Positions 17,710 through 26,848 of a stretch of 64,000 nucleotides of DNA are shown in pieces. Made by a program: the position numbers and the translations under genes. Under the pieces are notes generated by a model, which saw only the letters and a program-made list of their open reading frames with translations, was not told the DNA's origin and did not search any database. The stretch's first letter is position 1; every line of letters starts with the position of its first letter. This DNA is from Chengkuizengella sediminis (GTDB taxonomy: Bacteria; Bacillota; Bacilli; Paenibacillales; KCTC-33759), in assembly GCF_010078385.1 (NCBI RefSeq), contig NZ_SIJC01000004.1, positions 248,001 to 312,000 on the forward strand, in the 5' to 3' direction.

Positions 17710-17741
17710 AAGAACAGAATTAAAAAAATCTCCCTGTTCTT
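17710..17741 (-). terminator. Terminator of the response-regulator gene
   Basis: AAGAACAG pairs with CTGTTCTT and a T-run follows on the minus strand, 48 bp after the regulator's stop at 17789. Confidence 0.7.
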
Positions 17742-17788
17742 ATATATGTTTATACCTTCTGTGTAAATAATTTTACCAAATGTATAAA

Positions 17789-18919
17789 TTAATTATTTAT
17801 TTTCCTAAATATCCTTTGAGCTTCTAGTGGTGGTGCAACATCAAGCTCTTCATTTAATAATTTCTCATAGTAGTAATAATGCTCTTTCAAGCGATTACTT
17901 TCGGTGTAATAAGTTGAGTAGATTTTTAAGAGCATCAAATTCAACTCTTCATGAAGAGGATACATCGATAAGTAAAGATTAATCTTGTGCTCAGCTTGAT
18001 CAATACTCCCAGTTTTAATGTAATATGCCACTAAATTTTGAGTTAACTTGGTATGATGATCCAATAATTCTTCCTTAAAGTTCAAACCCCATTCACAGTC
18101 CCTTGACCCAAACAAAGTACCTTTATATAAAGAAAAAACCTGCTCACTTTCCTTCAAATTTTCCATTGTCACTTCTGAATGCCTTATTGTATAGTTTCTT
18201 AACTCTTCAGCATCAAAAAAAACGTTCTGCTCTTTTTTTAATAAATATCCATTATTTAATTTTTCAATTTGAATTAAAATGTTATTTTCTTTCAACGCTT
18301 TTTTTAATCTATAAATCGTATTATGCAAGTTATGAATTGCACGACTTTCTTCCATATCAGGCCAGAACAAATCAACTAATTTCCACTTTGAAATGGTTTG
18401 ATTAGAATTCATGAGAAGATATGCCAAAAGTTCTTCCGTTTTTTTTGTAGGCCATTTTATTACCGACCCAGTACTCGCTCTCACTTCGAAGGTCCCAAAA
18501 CAATGAATGGATACGCTCTGAGTCTCAACTATTTGTTTGGATTTAGACACTAATAGATTGTGTGTTTTTAAAAGACGATTTGTAATACGATTAATCGAAT
18601 CTGAGGTGATTGGTTTTAGTAAATAATCAACGGCGTGAACCTTGAATGCATCCAAAGCGTACTGCTGATAAGCTGTTGTAAAAATGATCTGGATATTTTC
18701 ATTCATTTGCAGCATTTTTTCAGCCAATTCTAATCCATTCATTTTTGGCATCTCAATGTCTAGAAAAACAACATCCGGTTTCTTTATTAGAAAATGATCC
18801 AGTGCCTCAACAGGACTTGTAAAACTCCCTACAATCGATAAATGATTGTTCTCTTGAATAACCATTTCCATCAATCCTAATATTGGAAGTTCATCTTCAA
18901 CAATCATTACTCTAAGCAT
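17789..18919 (-). CDS. Response regulator, REC-wHTH-BTAD (SARP-like)
   Basis: The start at 18919 is preferred over the ATG at 18928, which lies directly on the only ribosome-like AAGG. Residues 1-125 are a receiver domain (VEDE acidic patch, phospho-acceptor Asp in VVFLDIEMPKMNG, Lys in DYLLKPI). Residues about 140-235 are an OmpR-like winged helix (FGTFEVRASTG, LVDLFWPDMEE). Residues about 240-375 are a bacterial transcriptional activation (BTAD) helical domain. SARP-type regulators are known to bind heptamer direct repeats one helical turn apart next to the -10. The gene follows kinase 1 and is the only response regulator near three kinases, so it is the probable common output. Confidence 0.9.
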   Translation of the reverse strand: MLRVMIVEDELPILGLMEMVIQENNHLSIVGSFTSPVEALDHFLIKKPDVVFLDIEMPKMNGLELAEKMLQMNENIQIIFTTAYQQYALDAFKVHAVDYLLKPITSDSINRITNRLLKTHNLLVSKSKQIVETQSVSIHCFGTFEVRASTGSVIKWPTKKTEELLAYLLMNSNQTISKWKLVDLFWPDMEESRAIHNLHNTIYRLKKALKENNILIQIEKLNNGYLLKKEQNVFFDAEELRNYTIRHSEVTMENLKESEQVFSLYKGTLFGSRDCEWGLNFKEELLDHHTKLTQNLVAYYIKTGSIDQAEHKINLYLSMYPLHEELNLMLLKIYSTYYTESNRLKEHYYYYEKLLNEELDVAPPLEAQRIFRKINN

Positions 18920-19083
18920 AGCCTTCATCCTTTTTTGATTCTAACCAAAGTAATCTACCGTTATACACATAATTCAATAAATGGAACATATATATTCATT
19001 CCTTCTATATATTGGTGGCTTTATGCCATAATGTCAAGTGTGATTAACTAAAATGACTCATATCTTATTAAAAAAGTAAGAAA

Positions 19084-19110
19084 AACCATCCAAAATATCA
19101 TCGGACGGTT
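19084..19110 (-). terminator. Hairpin overlapping the kinase 1 stop codon
   Basis: AACCATCC pairs with GGACGGTT (one G-T-type mismatch) and a T-run follows on the minus strand. The stem includes the stop codon of kinase 1. It could reduce read-through into the response-regulator gene 165 bp further on. Confidence 0.6.
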
Positions 19111-22100
19111 GTTGATGCAAGTCGTATTTTATCCATCTTTTGTTTAGGTAAATTTATCTTTACTATTGTTCCTTCTTCTAAGGTTGATTTTACTTCAATA
19201 TTAGAACCCTTAATGGATTCGAGTCTTTTTTTGATGTTCGTCATTCCTATACCTGAATATTTCACTTGTCCATTTTCTAATTGTTTTAATATCTCACCGG
19301 GTATACCTACTCCATCATCTTCTATAACTATACTTATATACCTTCCATGATCACGAATTGTTAAAGTCACCTGCCCTGCCTCATCCTTTTCAAATAGACC
19401 ATGACGAATTGCATTTTCCACAAAAGGTTGGATACACAAGGGTGGAATAAGCAATTTTTCTAGCCCTTTATCTATATCAACATGAAAATGAAAACGATCA
19501 AATCTAGCTTTTTCAATCTCAACATAGGCTTCTACTAACTTTAATTCTTTTTCTAATGAGACTAACGTTGTTGTATGGTCAGTATTAAAAATAATACGCA
19601 AATACTGACTTAACATGCTCAACAAATGTGCGGCTTTTTGCCCATCTGTATAACAAAAAACGATAATAATACTAATTGCATTGTATAAAAAGTGAGGCTT
19701 GATTTGAGATTGTAAAAAAGCCATCTCATTTTGAAATGCTTCTTCTATGGATGTTTTCATGGATAAGAGTGTTTGAATCCTAGCTAAAATTGTTTTCGCA
19801 TCAAACGGTTTTGTAATATAATCATTGGCACCTGCTTTAAATCCAAGCTCAATATCTTCTGGTAAATCTTTTACGGTTGCGAATAATACGGGTAATTCGA
19901 GTAACGAGTGGGTCTTTCTTATTTTTTCACACAAATCAATACCTGACATTTCTGGCATCATCACGTCTAATATTACCAGATCAATTTGTTTGAATTTTTC
20001 TAGTTTCCTCAACGCTTCTTTTGCAGAGAATGCAGTGATGACATTGTACTTATGTTTGGTTAATACATTTAATAATATTTGAATATTGGATAGTTCATCA
20101 TCCACGATGAGTATCGTATGTTCATGTCCATTTAAGATATCAAAATCATGTTGTGAAGAAACCACTTTATTCAGTGGGATACTGACCTGCTGGTGTAAAA
20201 TTCCCTCCACTCTTTGTTCCGGACAATCTGCTTTTGGTAACACAAAACCGAATCTAGTCCCTATTCCTACCTCAGACCAATCCACCCAAATCTCACCATT
20301 CATTTTTTCGATAAGCTGTCGACTAATATATAAACCTAGTCCCATACTTTGATAACCATTTTGTGGAGACCACTGGTCTATCTGTTCAAAGTAACCAAAG
20401 ATCTCTTCTTGTTTTTTTTCTATGATCCCTATTCCTGTGTCTTCTACATAAAAATAGATTTTGTCATCCATTAGTTTAGAAGAAACATTGATTTGACCTT
20501 TTTCTGTATGTTTAATTGCATTCTGAATAAGATTATATAATATTTGTCGGATTCGATTTTCATCTGCAATAACAATAGAGACTTCATCTATTTCATTCTT
20601 GAGTTCTATTTGTTTACCTCGAATCTCAAAGGCCAATATATCAAACACAATTTGAGTGGATACTTTCAAATCGACTTTTGTGAGTTGTAACCTAAATTCC
20701 CCATTTTTCAATCTAGTCACATCTATGAGATCATTCACTAAGTTAAATAACTTCATGGACGTATCATGGATCAATGGAAGATTTTCCTTTTGTTTTACTG
20801 AACTTTCCACATTTTTTTCATCAAGTAAAAATGATGAAATATTAATAATTCCATGTAAAGGTGTTTTGAGTTCATGTGATGTTGTAGCTAGAAATTCATC
20901 CTTCACTTTATCAACGATTAGCAACTCTTGAGATAGTTGTTCATTTTTCTTGAAGGCATTTGAAAATCGCAAGGACATCAATAAGGAGAACATCAACAAA
21001 AAAACAAAAGGCTCAATTGGAAATATAGATAACAATACATTTTCATATAGGATATCATAGATAGCCATAATATATTTAAGTACATATCCACTCATTGCAA
21101 TCGCACCAAAAATCATATAGAAACTACCTTCCATTTTTTTTGATGCTGCTGAAATCAACACATACGTAGCAAAAACATGTGCAAAAACTATAAAAATAGC
21201 GATGGGTATGTGCATCCAAAGTGGTACAAAATTTGGAAAAAAAATATAATACAGTACCATGATAGACCCTATTATTACTGCAGTCCATACAACCCTCTTT
21301 GAGGCAACATCTTTAAATGCATTATAGATATATAAATAAAAGGAAATACATCCAATCATACCTGTATTTAGCTGTAACCTCAGAAAAGTATTATATGAAG
21401 TATCAGGAAATATCATATACCATATTTTTTCACCATGAACAGCAGTAAATAATCCAGCGAGTAAACAATATATGGAGAAAAACAAGAAGAATAAATCCTT
21501 CTTCCTCTGTGAGTATATTCCAAGAAAATAAAGACCCATGATAATAAAAACACATGTCTGTACCCAATCATGCATCATGACTATATCTCTAAAATAAGAA
21601 ATATGCTGTTGCTCCCCAAAGTTGATAGAGTTGATAATTCCTCCACCAACTAAATAATCATAATTGGCCACTTGTATGATGATCTCATTGAACCCTTTAT
21701 TTAATGTAAAATAAACAACATACGGTCTATTCGTAGGTATGTAGACATCTTCTTCACCTGGATCTCCACTGGAAGCAACTACCTCCTCATTAATGAAAAT
21801 CCGATTAGACATATGAATAGACGATGACTTAATACCAAAAACTTGATTTTCTTCATCAATACTAATTTTTAAACGGTAGGTTGCTTTTCCATATGGACTC
21901 ATGGATTGACCATCGATATCATAAGTGGTCCAATTCGCTGGAACCTGAACATATACAGGAGAAAGGTTATGACTCATATCTTCCATAAAATCATTAACGT
22001 CTAATAATTGATCAGGGAAAAATTCCCATTCTCCGTCAAGTGGAACGATTCCTCCATTTGAGAAATCCCAGTTTGTTAAATCTAATACTCCTTTCTGAGC

Positions 22101-22208
22101 TACAGGTGTATCAACTTCAAACTGACTTGCAACAAAATTTACTACTCCAAAATTGATCACATATGATGATATAATAATCCCTAATATGATTGCGCCTTTT
22201 TTCATCAC
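19098..22208 (-). CDS. 7TM hybrid double histidine kinase (kinase 1)
   Basis: A 1,036-residue membrane kinase starting at GTG 22208. Residues 5-27 are a membrane anchor. About 40-195 form a 7TMR-DISMED2-like extracellular sensor (LDGEWEFFPDQLLD, GKATYRLKI), followed by seven helices to about 415. A HisKA/HATPase pair follows (TTSHELKTPLHG with His near 445, NRIRQILYNLIQNAIKH, EDTGIGI, MGLGLYIS), then a receiver (VILDVMMPEMSG) and a LytS-type second kinase (IKPHFLYNA, CIQPFVENAIRHG, EDDGVGI). Such double kinases can carry an internal phosphorelay. It has a TTTGTGAG-type promoter and precedes the response regulator, suggesting autoregulation. The ligand is unknown; sugars or envelope fragments are plausible. 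Confidence 0.92.
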   Translation of the reverse strand: MMKKGAIILGIIISSYVINFGVVNFVASQFEVDTPVAQKGVLDLTNWDFSNGGIVPLDGEWEFFPDQLLDVNDFMEDMSHNLSPVYVQVPANWTTYDIDGQSMSPYGKATYRLKISIDEENQVFGIKSSSIHMSNRIFINEEVVASSGDPGEEDVYIPTNRPYVVYFTLNKGFNEIIIQVANYDYLVGGGIINSINFGEQQHISYFRDIVMMHDWVQTCVFIIMGLYFLGIYSQRKKDLFFLFFSIYCLLAGLFTAVHGEKIWYMIFPDTSYNTFLRLQLNTGMIGCISFYLYIYNAFKDVASKRVVWTAVIIGSIMVLYYIFFPNFVPLWMHIPIAIFIVFAHVFATYVLISAASKKMEGSFYMIFGAIAMSGYVLKYIMAIYDILYENVLLSIFPIEPFVFLLMFSLLMSLRFSNAFKKNEQLSQELLIVDKVKDEFLATTSHELKTPLHGIINISSFLLDEKNVESSVKQKENLPLIHDTSMKLFNLVNDLIDVTRLKNGEFRLQLTKVDLKVSTQIVFDILAFEIRGKQIELKNEIDEVSIVIADENRIRQILYNLIQNAIKHTEKGQINVSSKLMDDKIYFYVEDTGIGIIEKKQEEIFGYFEQIDQWSPQNGYQSMGLGLYISRQLIEKMNGEIWVDWSEVGIGTRFGFVLPKADCPEQRVEGILHQQVSIPLNKVVSSQHDFDILNGHEHTILIVDDELSNIQILLNVLTKHKYNVITAFSAKEALRKLEKFKQIDLVILDVMMPEMSGIDLCEKIRKTHSLLELPVLFATVKDLPEDIELGFKAGANDYITKPFDAKTILARIQTLLSMKTSIEEAFQNEMAFLQSQIKPHFLYNAISIIIVFCYTDGQKAAHLLSMLSQYLRIIFNTDHTTTLVSLEKELKLVEAYVEIEKARFDRFHFHVDIDKGLEKLLIPPLCIQPFVENAIRHGLFEKDEAGQVTLTIRDHGRYISIVIEDDGVGIPGEILKQLENGQVKYSGIGMTNIKKRLESIKGSNIEVKSTLEEGTIVKINLPKQKMDKIRLASTTVR

Positions 22209-22273
22209 GCTATTCTCCCTACTAACCCTTATAAGATCATCTTCCAGATTCTTCGTGTTAAAACATTCTTATT

Positions 22274-22308
22274 AATATATCAAAACCCCCTCACAAAATT
22301 CTCACAAA
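22274..22308 (-). promoter_or_regulatory. Shared-architecture promoter, kinase 1
   Basis: TTTGTGAGAATTTTGTGAG (22308-22290) is followed after exactly 10 bp by TATATT (22279-22274), ending 66 bp before the GTG start. The upstream ~70 bp (22309-22375) is nearly the same as the region before vanW. Confidence 0.8.
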
Positions 22309-22476
22309 TTTCGACAATGACTATGAAAAGGAATCTATAATAGTAACTTTTTTCAAGATAAAGATAACCTTGCTTTCAATGGGAGTTTTTATATCTTCTG
22401 CTGAAAGTTAGATGACCTTATCAGGTGAAAGAAGGCTGTTTCCTCCCTCTTGAAGAAGATGGTCTAACAATTAAAA

Positions 22477-22503
22477 GCCATCCAAAAAAAATCATTGAAT
22501 GGC
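22477..22503 (-). terminator. Terminator of the vanW gene
   Basis: GCCATTC pairs with GGATGGC (one mismatch) across an A/T-rich loop, then a T-run on the minus strand, 36 bp after the vanW stop. Confidence 0.65.
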
Positions 22504-22538
22504 AAAAAAAATAAGTGAAATCAATTAAAGAACTTAAC

Positions 22539-23378
22539 CTATATGTTGTTTTCTTCTTTTTGTTCATTATCTATTACTAGATCATATTTTACCTCAGAAA
22601 AGTTATGAACAATCAACTCTCTATTCATTGTATTTCCTGTTTTCTTATCAACTACTCGGCGCCAAATCTCATTCTCGCGATAGTTTTTCCCATCTTTTTG
22701 AATGAATTTATGATTCTTTTCCTCAATGTGATAGGAGTATTTCCATTCCATATCACTATGAACAGCTCCCTTAAGTTGTTTCTCTGTTAACCATAACTTT
22801 ATTTGAAACTTTTGATTCGTTGGATTATAAAACTTAAAATCAATATAATTGTAAAAAACACTTGCTCCACTACCAAACGGAAGAACTCTATGATCGTCAG
22901 GAAATGGATCAAAGCTATGATGATGTCTCTCCACCACTTTTAAAGGTGTGTGTAAAACCAACCAATACAATAAATTTGCTAATTGACACACACCTCCACC
23001 AATCCCAGTACTAACCTGTCCTTGAGATAATAACAAACCTTCTATGAATCCTTTTTTAGCAGTTGGATTGCCAATCAGCTTCCAAAATGAAAATGTCTCT
23101 CCAGGGTTGATCACTACCCCATCCATCTTATTGATACAGAGGTTTAAATTCACAATTTTGTTTTCTTGTAATCTTGTATCTGAGGAACCTAACCTTCTTC
23201 TCAATAAAGATTGATGTTTTTTCAAAGTAAAAGGTAAAGTTTGTTCTAATATCTGAGTTGTATAATTCTGAGAGTTCGACATATTTTTAAGATGTCTATT
23301 AAACCTTAACTGAAAGATACGCACCTTGTATAATGAGGGAAAATAAGAAAGTACCTTTCTCTTTAATAAAAAAAACAT
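22539..23378 (-). CDS. VanW-family protein
   Basis: The start at 23378 is chosen because GGAG lies 8 nt before it and the predicted promoter at 23455-23489 lies inside the longer frame that opens at 23450. The ~279-residue product carries the VanW hallmarks: RRLGSSDTRLQENKIVNL, NPGETFSFWKLIG, GIGGGVCQLANLLYWL, ERHHHSFDPFP and LPFGSGASVFYNYIDF. VanW proteins accompany B-type glycopeptide-resistance clusters; their activity is unknown. There is no vanHAX here, so this is not evidence of vancomycin resistance. It lies between kinase genes and shares kinase 1's promoter type, which points to an envelope-related regulon. Confidence 0.88.
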   Translation of the reverse strand: MFFLLKRKVLSYFPSLYKVRIFQLRFNRHLKNMSNSQNYTTQILEQTLPFTLKKHQSLLRRRLGSSDTRLQENKIVNLNLCINKMDGVVINPGETFSFWKLIGNPTAKKGFIEGLLLSQGQVSTGIGGGVCQLANLLYWLVLHTPLKVVERHHHSFDPFPDDHRVLPFGSGASVFYNYIDFKFYNPTNQKFQIKLWLTEKQLKGAVHSDMEWKYSYHIEEKNHKFIQKDGKNYRENEIWRRVVDKKTGNTMNRELIVHNFSEVKYDLVIDNEQKEENNI

Positions 23379-23454
23379 TGCATTGTCTCCGTTTCTATAA
23401 TTTTCTTTTACATCAAAAAAAATACTTATAGTATATAGTCTTAAAAACAAACAA

Positions 23455-23489
23455 AGTATATCAGAAGCCCCTCACAAAATACTCACAAA
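23455..23489 (-). promoter_or_regulatory. Shared-architecture promoter, vanW
   Basis: TTTGTGAGTATTTTGTGAG (23489-23471) is followed after exactly 10 bp by TATACT (23460-23455). The upstream ~70 bp nearly matches that of kinase 1, so the whole control region appears duplicated. Confidence 0.8.
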
Positions 23490-23579
23490 TTTTTACAATG
23501 ACTATGTAAGGAATCTATAATAGTAACTTATTTCAAGACAAGATAAAAGGAAGTTATAATTTCTTATGTACATTAAAAA

Positions 23580-23605
23580 GCCATTCAAAAAAATCATTGA
23601 ACGGC
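23580..23605 (-). terminator. Terminator of kinase 2
   Basis: GCCGTTC pairs with GAATGGC around an A/T-rich loop, then a T-run on the minus strand, 58 bp after the kinase 2 stop. It resembles the vanW terminator at 22477-22503. Confidence 0.65.
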
Positions 23606-23662
23606 AAAAAATAAGTAAAATAAAGTTTTTTAATAAACATCCATTAAAGAAACTTAAGCAAG

Positions 23663-26600
23663 TCACTCAAAATCCATCTTATGTTTAGGTAAATCTATCG
23701 TTACTTTTGTTCCTTTATCTAAGGTTGATTCTACTTCTATGTTAGCTCCCTTAATGGATTCCAGTCTCTTTTTAATGTTTGTCATTCCTATACCTGAGTT
23801 CTTCAAATTTCCATTTTCAAACTGATGTAATACATCTTCAGATATACCTACTCCATCATCTTCTATAACTACACGAATAAACTCTCCATGATTATGAATG
23901 GATAAAGTAACCTGCCCTATCCCATCTTTTTGAAAAAGTCCGTGTCGAATGGCATTTTCTACAACCGGTTGGATACATAATGATGGAATATGTTCCTCTT
24001 CAAGTCCTTCATCAACATGATATATGAACTCAAATCGATCAAACCTAGCTTTTTCAATTTCCACATAAGCTTTAATTAAACTCATTTCTCTATCAAGTGG
24101 TACAACCATTGTTTTATGATCCGTATTAAATATAATACGTAGATACTGACTTAACATATTTAGTAAATGAGCTGCTTTTTTACCATCCGTATAACAAAAA
24201 GCAATAATGTTACTAATCGCATTGTATAAAAAGTGGGGTTTAATTTGGGCTTGTAAAAACGCCATCTTATTTTGAAAAGCATCTTCCATGGATGTTTTCA
24301 TAGAAAGCAAGGTTTGGATTCTTGCTATGATCGTCTGTGAGTCAAAAGGTTTGGTAATATAGTCATTTGCTCCTGCTTTAAATCCTAGTTCAATATCTTC
24401 TGGTAAATCTTTTACGGTGGCGAATAATAAAGGTAATTCAAGTAACGAATGGGTCTCTCTAATTTTTTGACATAATTCAATACCAGACATTTCAGGCATC
24501 ATCACATCCAGAATAGCTAAATCAATTTGTTCAAATAGCTCTAATTTCCTTAATGCTTCTTTTCCTGAAAAAGCCGTAATCACATTGTATTCATATTTGG
24601 ACAGTATATTTAATAAAAGATGTATATTTGATGGTTCATCGTCTACGACTAGTATCGTCTGCTTATACTGTCTCACTATGTCCAGATCATGCTGTGATGT
24701 TATAATTTTAGTAGAATTTCCAGTGGATAGAGGTCCAAAATCTCTTCCTTCTACTTTATGCTCCAAATGTTCTGCTCTTGGTAACGTAAAACCAAGTCTA
24801 GTCCCTTTACCAACTTCAGACCAATCCACCCAAATCTCACCATTCATTTTTTCTATGAGTTGTCGACTAATATATAAACCTAATCCCATACTTTGGTATC
24901 CGTTTTGTGGTGACAAATGATTTAGTTGTTCGAAGTAACCAAAAATCTCTTCTTGTTTTTCTTCCGGCAATCCTATTCCTGTGTCCTCAACATAAAAATA
25001 AATCTTCTCATCACTTAATGTAGAAGAAATAGTAATATAACCGGCTTGTGTATGTTTTATCGCATTATGAATTAAGTTATATAGAACTTGTCTAATTCGA
25101 TTTTCATCTGCGATAACTAAAGTCGATTCATCAATTTCATTGATCAATTGAATTTGTTTCCCTTGAATCTCAAAGGTTAATATGTCAAAAACAATTTGTG
25201 TAGATACTTTTAAATCTACCTTTGTGAGTTGAAGTCTAAATTCTCCATTTTTCAATCTAGTCACATCAATAAGATCATTTACTAAGTTAGATAATTTCAT
25301 GGATGTATCATGAATCAATGAAAGATTTTCTTTTTGTTTTGTTGACATCCCTGCATCTTTTTCATCTAATAAAAATGACGAAATATTGATAATCCCGTGC
25401 AGTGGTGTTTTTAACTCATGTGAAGTTTTAACTAAAAATTCATCTTTCATTTCGTTAATAATAAAAAGTCTTTCTGATAAATTTTCAAGATTATTGAAAG
25501 CATTAGTATAGCGAAGTGCTAAGAAAATATTCATAAAGATCACAAATACAATTAAACTAATATTCATAAAAAAATATTGGTAAAAAATAAAACTGAGACC
25601 TTCAAGAAGAAGAGTAAACATAGCACCTAATAATAATAATAATTCGAAGTTTTCTAAATGATCATTTTTCCTTTTTAAAAATAACCAACATAGCCTATAA
25701 AAAACTAAAAAAACGATAAACATAGCATATACCTTAGCAACTATATCCAGATGTATATATATCGAATAAGGTAATACAATAATTGCTATTACATAAAACA
25801 CGAATGGGATACACATGATCCGAATTATACGATTTGAAAATAGATGTGGTATGATTTCAAAAACAAACAAAATAAGTAGAGGAACACCAGAATAAACTGA
25901 GATATATACTAATTTATATATCATTTCAGTTGATATGAATGGAAATAAACTTATCAATGACATCTCATTAATACAAAAATATACAAAAAGAACAGAAAGA
26001 AAGAAAAGACCACTGTAAAGATAAGTTTTCTCCTTCATTCGAATAAAATAAATACTTAAATGAATTAAACTAATAACTAATAACATTACAATAATGGAAA
26101 TATCTGTGGCAAACAAAACATATTCCAATCTTGAGATATCTTCTTGAGTTCCAAATTTTATTTCTTCGATAAAACTACGATCTAGATAATTATATTTTGA
26201 AACTTGAATCACAATCGTCATTTCATTCTTATCTGTTTGAAAATAAGTTGCATGGGGCGCACTGCCTAAAATATGTTTCTCTTTATTATCAGCTGGCAAA
26301 CCACTCTGACTTTGTAATTGATCATCTACAAATAACTTAGAGGCAGTCATGACATGTTCCATCTTTAGTCCGTATCCGCCGCGAGGAAACTGATCACCTA
26401 ATTTTATCGTTAGCCGATACGTAGCATGTCCTTCTCTCTTGAATTCTCTGGGAAATTTAGGAATTATTTCAAATTCTTTTAATGAAAATTTGTCTTTAGC
26501 AAAATCTTCAGGTTTAAGGAGTTTATCCTCATAATATTCCCATTCTCCATTCAGACTCACTAGTCCATCTTCAAAATTCCATGAAGATAAATCTAACACT

Positions 26601-26728
26601 CCATTATCTGCCACAGGGGCTGATGAATTTGATAGAGTAGCATAATTCATCATTACGAAGAAAAAGATGCATAACAAAGATATAACAGTTAATCCTACTA
26701 CTTTGATTTGTTTTTCATAGTTTCTCAA
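23663..26728 (-). CDS. 7TM hybrid double histidine kinase (kinase 2)
   Basis: A 1,021-residue kinase with the order of kinase 1: anchor, DISMED-like sensor (about 40-195), seven helices, HisKA/HATPase (KTSHELKTPLHG, NRIRQVLYNLIHNAIKHT), receiver (AILDVMMPEMSG), LytS-type kinase (IKPHFLYNA) and terminal HATPase (EDDGVGI). TTG 26728 follows AAGGTGAG. The sensor differs clearly from kinases 1 and 3 (LNGEWEYYEDKLLKPEDF, a different set of membrane helices), so it probably senses something else. From about residue 430 on it is nearly identical to kinase 3. It lies 120 bp after the kinase 3 stop and may be transcribed with it. Its second N-box reads PVVENAIRHG where the others have PFVENAIRHG. Confidence 0.92.
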   Translation of the reverse strand: MRNYEKQIKVVGLTVISLLCIFFFVMMNYATLSNSSAPVADNGVLDLSSWNFEDGLVSLNGEWEYYEDKLLKPEDFAKDKFSLKEFEIIPKFPREFKREGHATYRLTIKLGDQFPRGGYGLKMEHVMTASKLFVDDQLQSQSGLPADNKEKHILGSAPHATYFQTDKNEMTIVIQVSKYNYLDRSFIEEIKFGTQEDISRLEYVLFATDISIIVMLLVISLIHLSIYFIRMKEKTYLYSGLFFLSVLFVYFCINEMSLISLFPFISTEMIYKLVYISVYSGVPLLILFVFEIIPHLFSNRIIRIMCIPFVFYVIAIIVLPYSIYIHLDIVAKVYAMFIVFLVFYRLCWLFLKRKNDHLENFELLLLLGAMFTLLLEGLSFIFYQYFFMNISLIVFVIFMNIFLALRYTNAFNNLENLSERLFIINEMKDEFLVKTSHELKTPLHGIINISSFLLDEKDAGMSTKQKENLSLIHDTSMKLSNLVNDLIDVTRLKNGEFRLQLTKVDLKVSTQIVFDILTFEIQGKQIQLINEIDESTLVIADENRIRQVLYNLIHNAIKHTQAGYITISSTLSDEKIYFYVEDTGIGLPEEKQEEIFGYFEQLNHLSPQNGYQSMGLGLYISRQLIEKMNGEIWVDWSEVGKGTRLGFTLPRAEHLEHKVEGRDFGPLSTGNSTKIITSQHDLDIVRQYKQTILVVDDEPSNIHLLLNILSKYEYNVITAFSGKEALRKLELFEQIDLAILDVMMPEMSGIELCQKIRETHSLLELPLLFATVKDLPEDIELGFKAGANDYITKPFDSQTIIARIQTLLSMKTSMEDAFQNKMAFLQAQIKPHFLYNAISNIIAFCYTDGKKAAHLLNMLSQYLRIIFNTDHKTMVVPLDREMSLIKAYVEIEKARFDRFEFIYHVDEGLEEEHIPSLCIQPVVENAIRHGLFQKDGIGQVTLSIHNHGEFIRVVIEDDGVGISEDVLHQFENGNLKNSGIGMTNIKKRLESIKGANIEVESTLDKGTKVTIDLPKHKMDFE

Positions 26729-26848
26729 TTCGGCTCACCTTGTTCTTACCCATATACATTTTTTGTTATAAGTATATGGATACTATACTGGTTTAAAGAT
26801 TTCATGCATCATTAATTAAATATAGCTGGTTTTCTTTTTGTTTTGTAG

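Noticed and set aside
22539-23378. Glycopeptide resistance from the VanW protein
   Set aside because: No vanHAX ligase or dehydrogenase genes are present; VanW family members are common without resistance.
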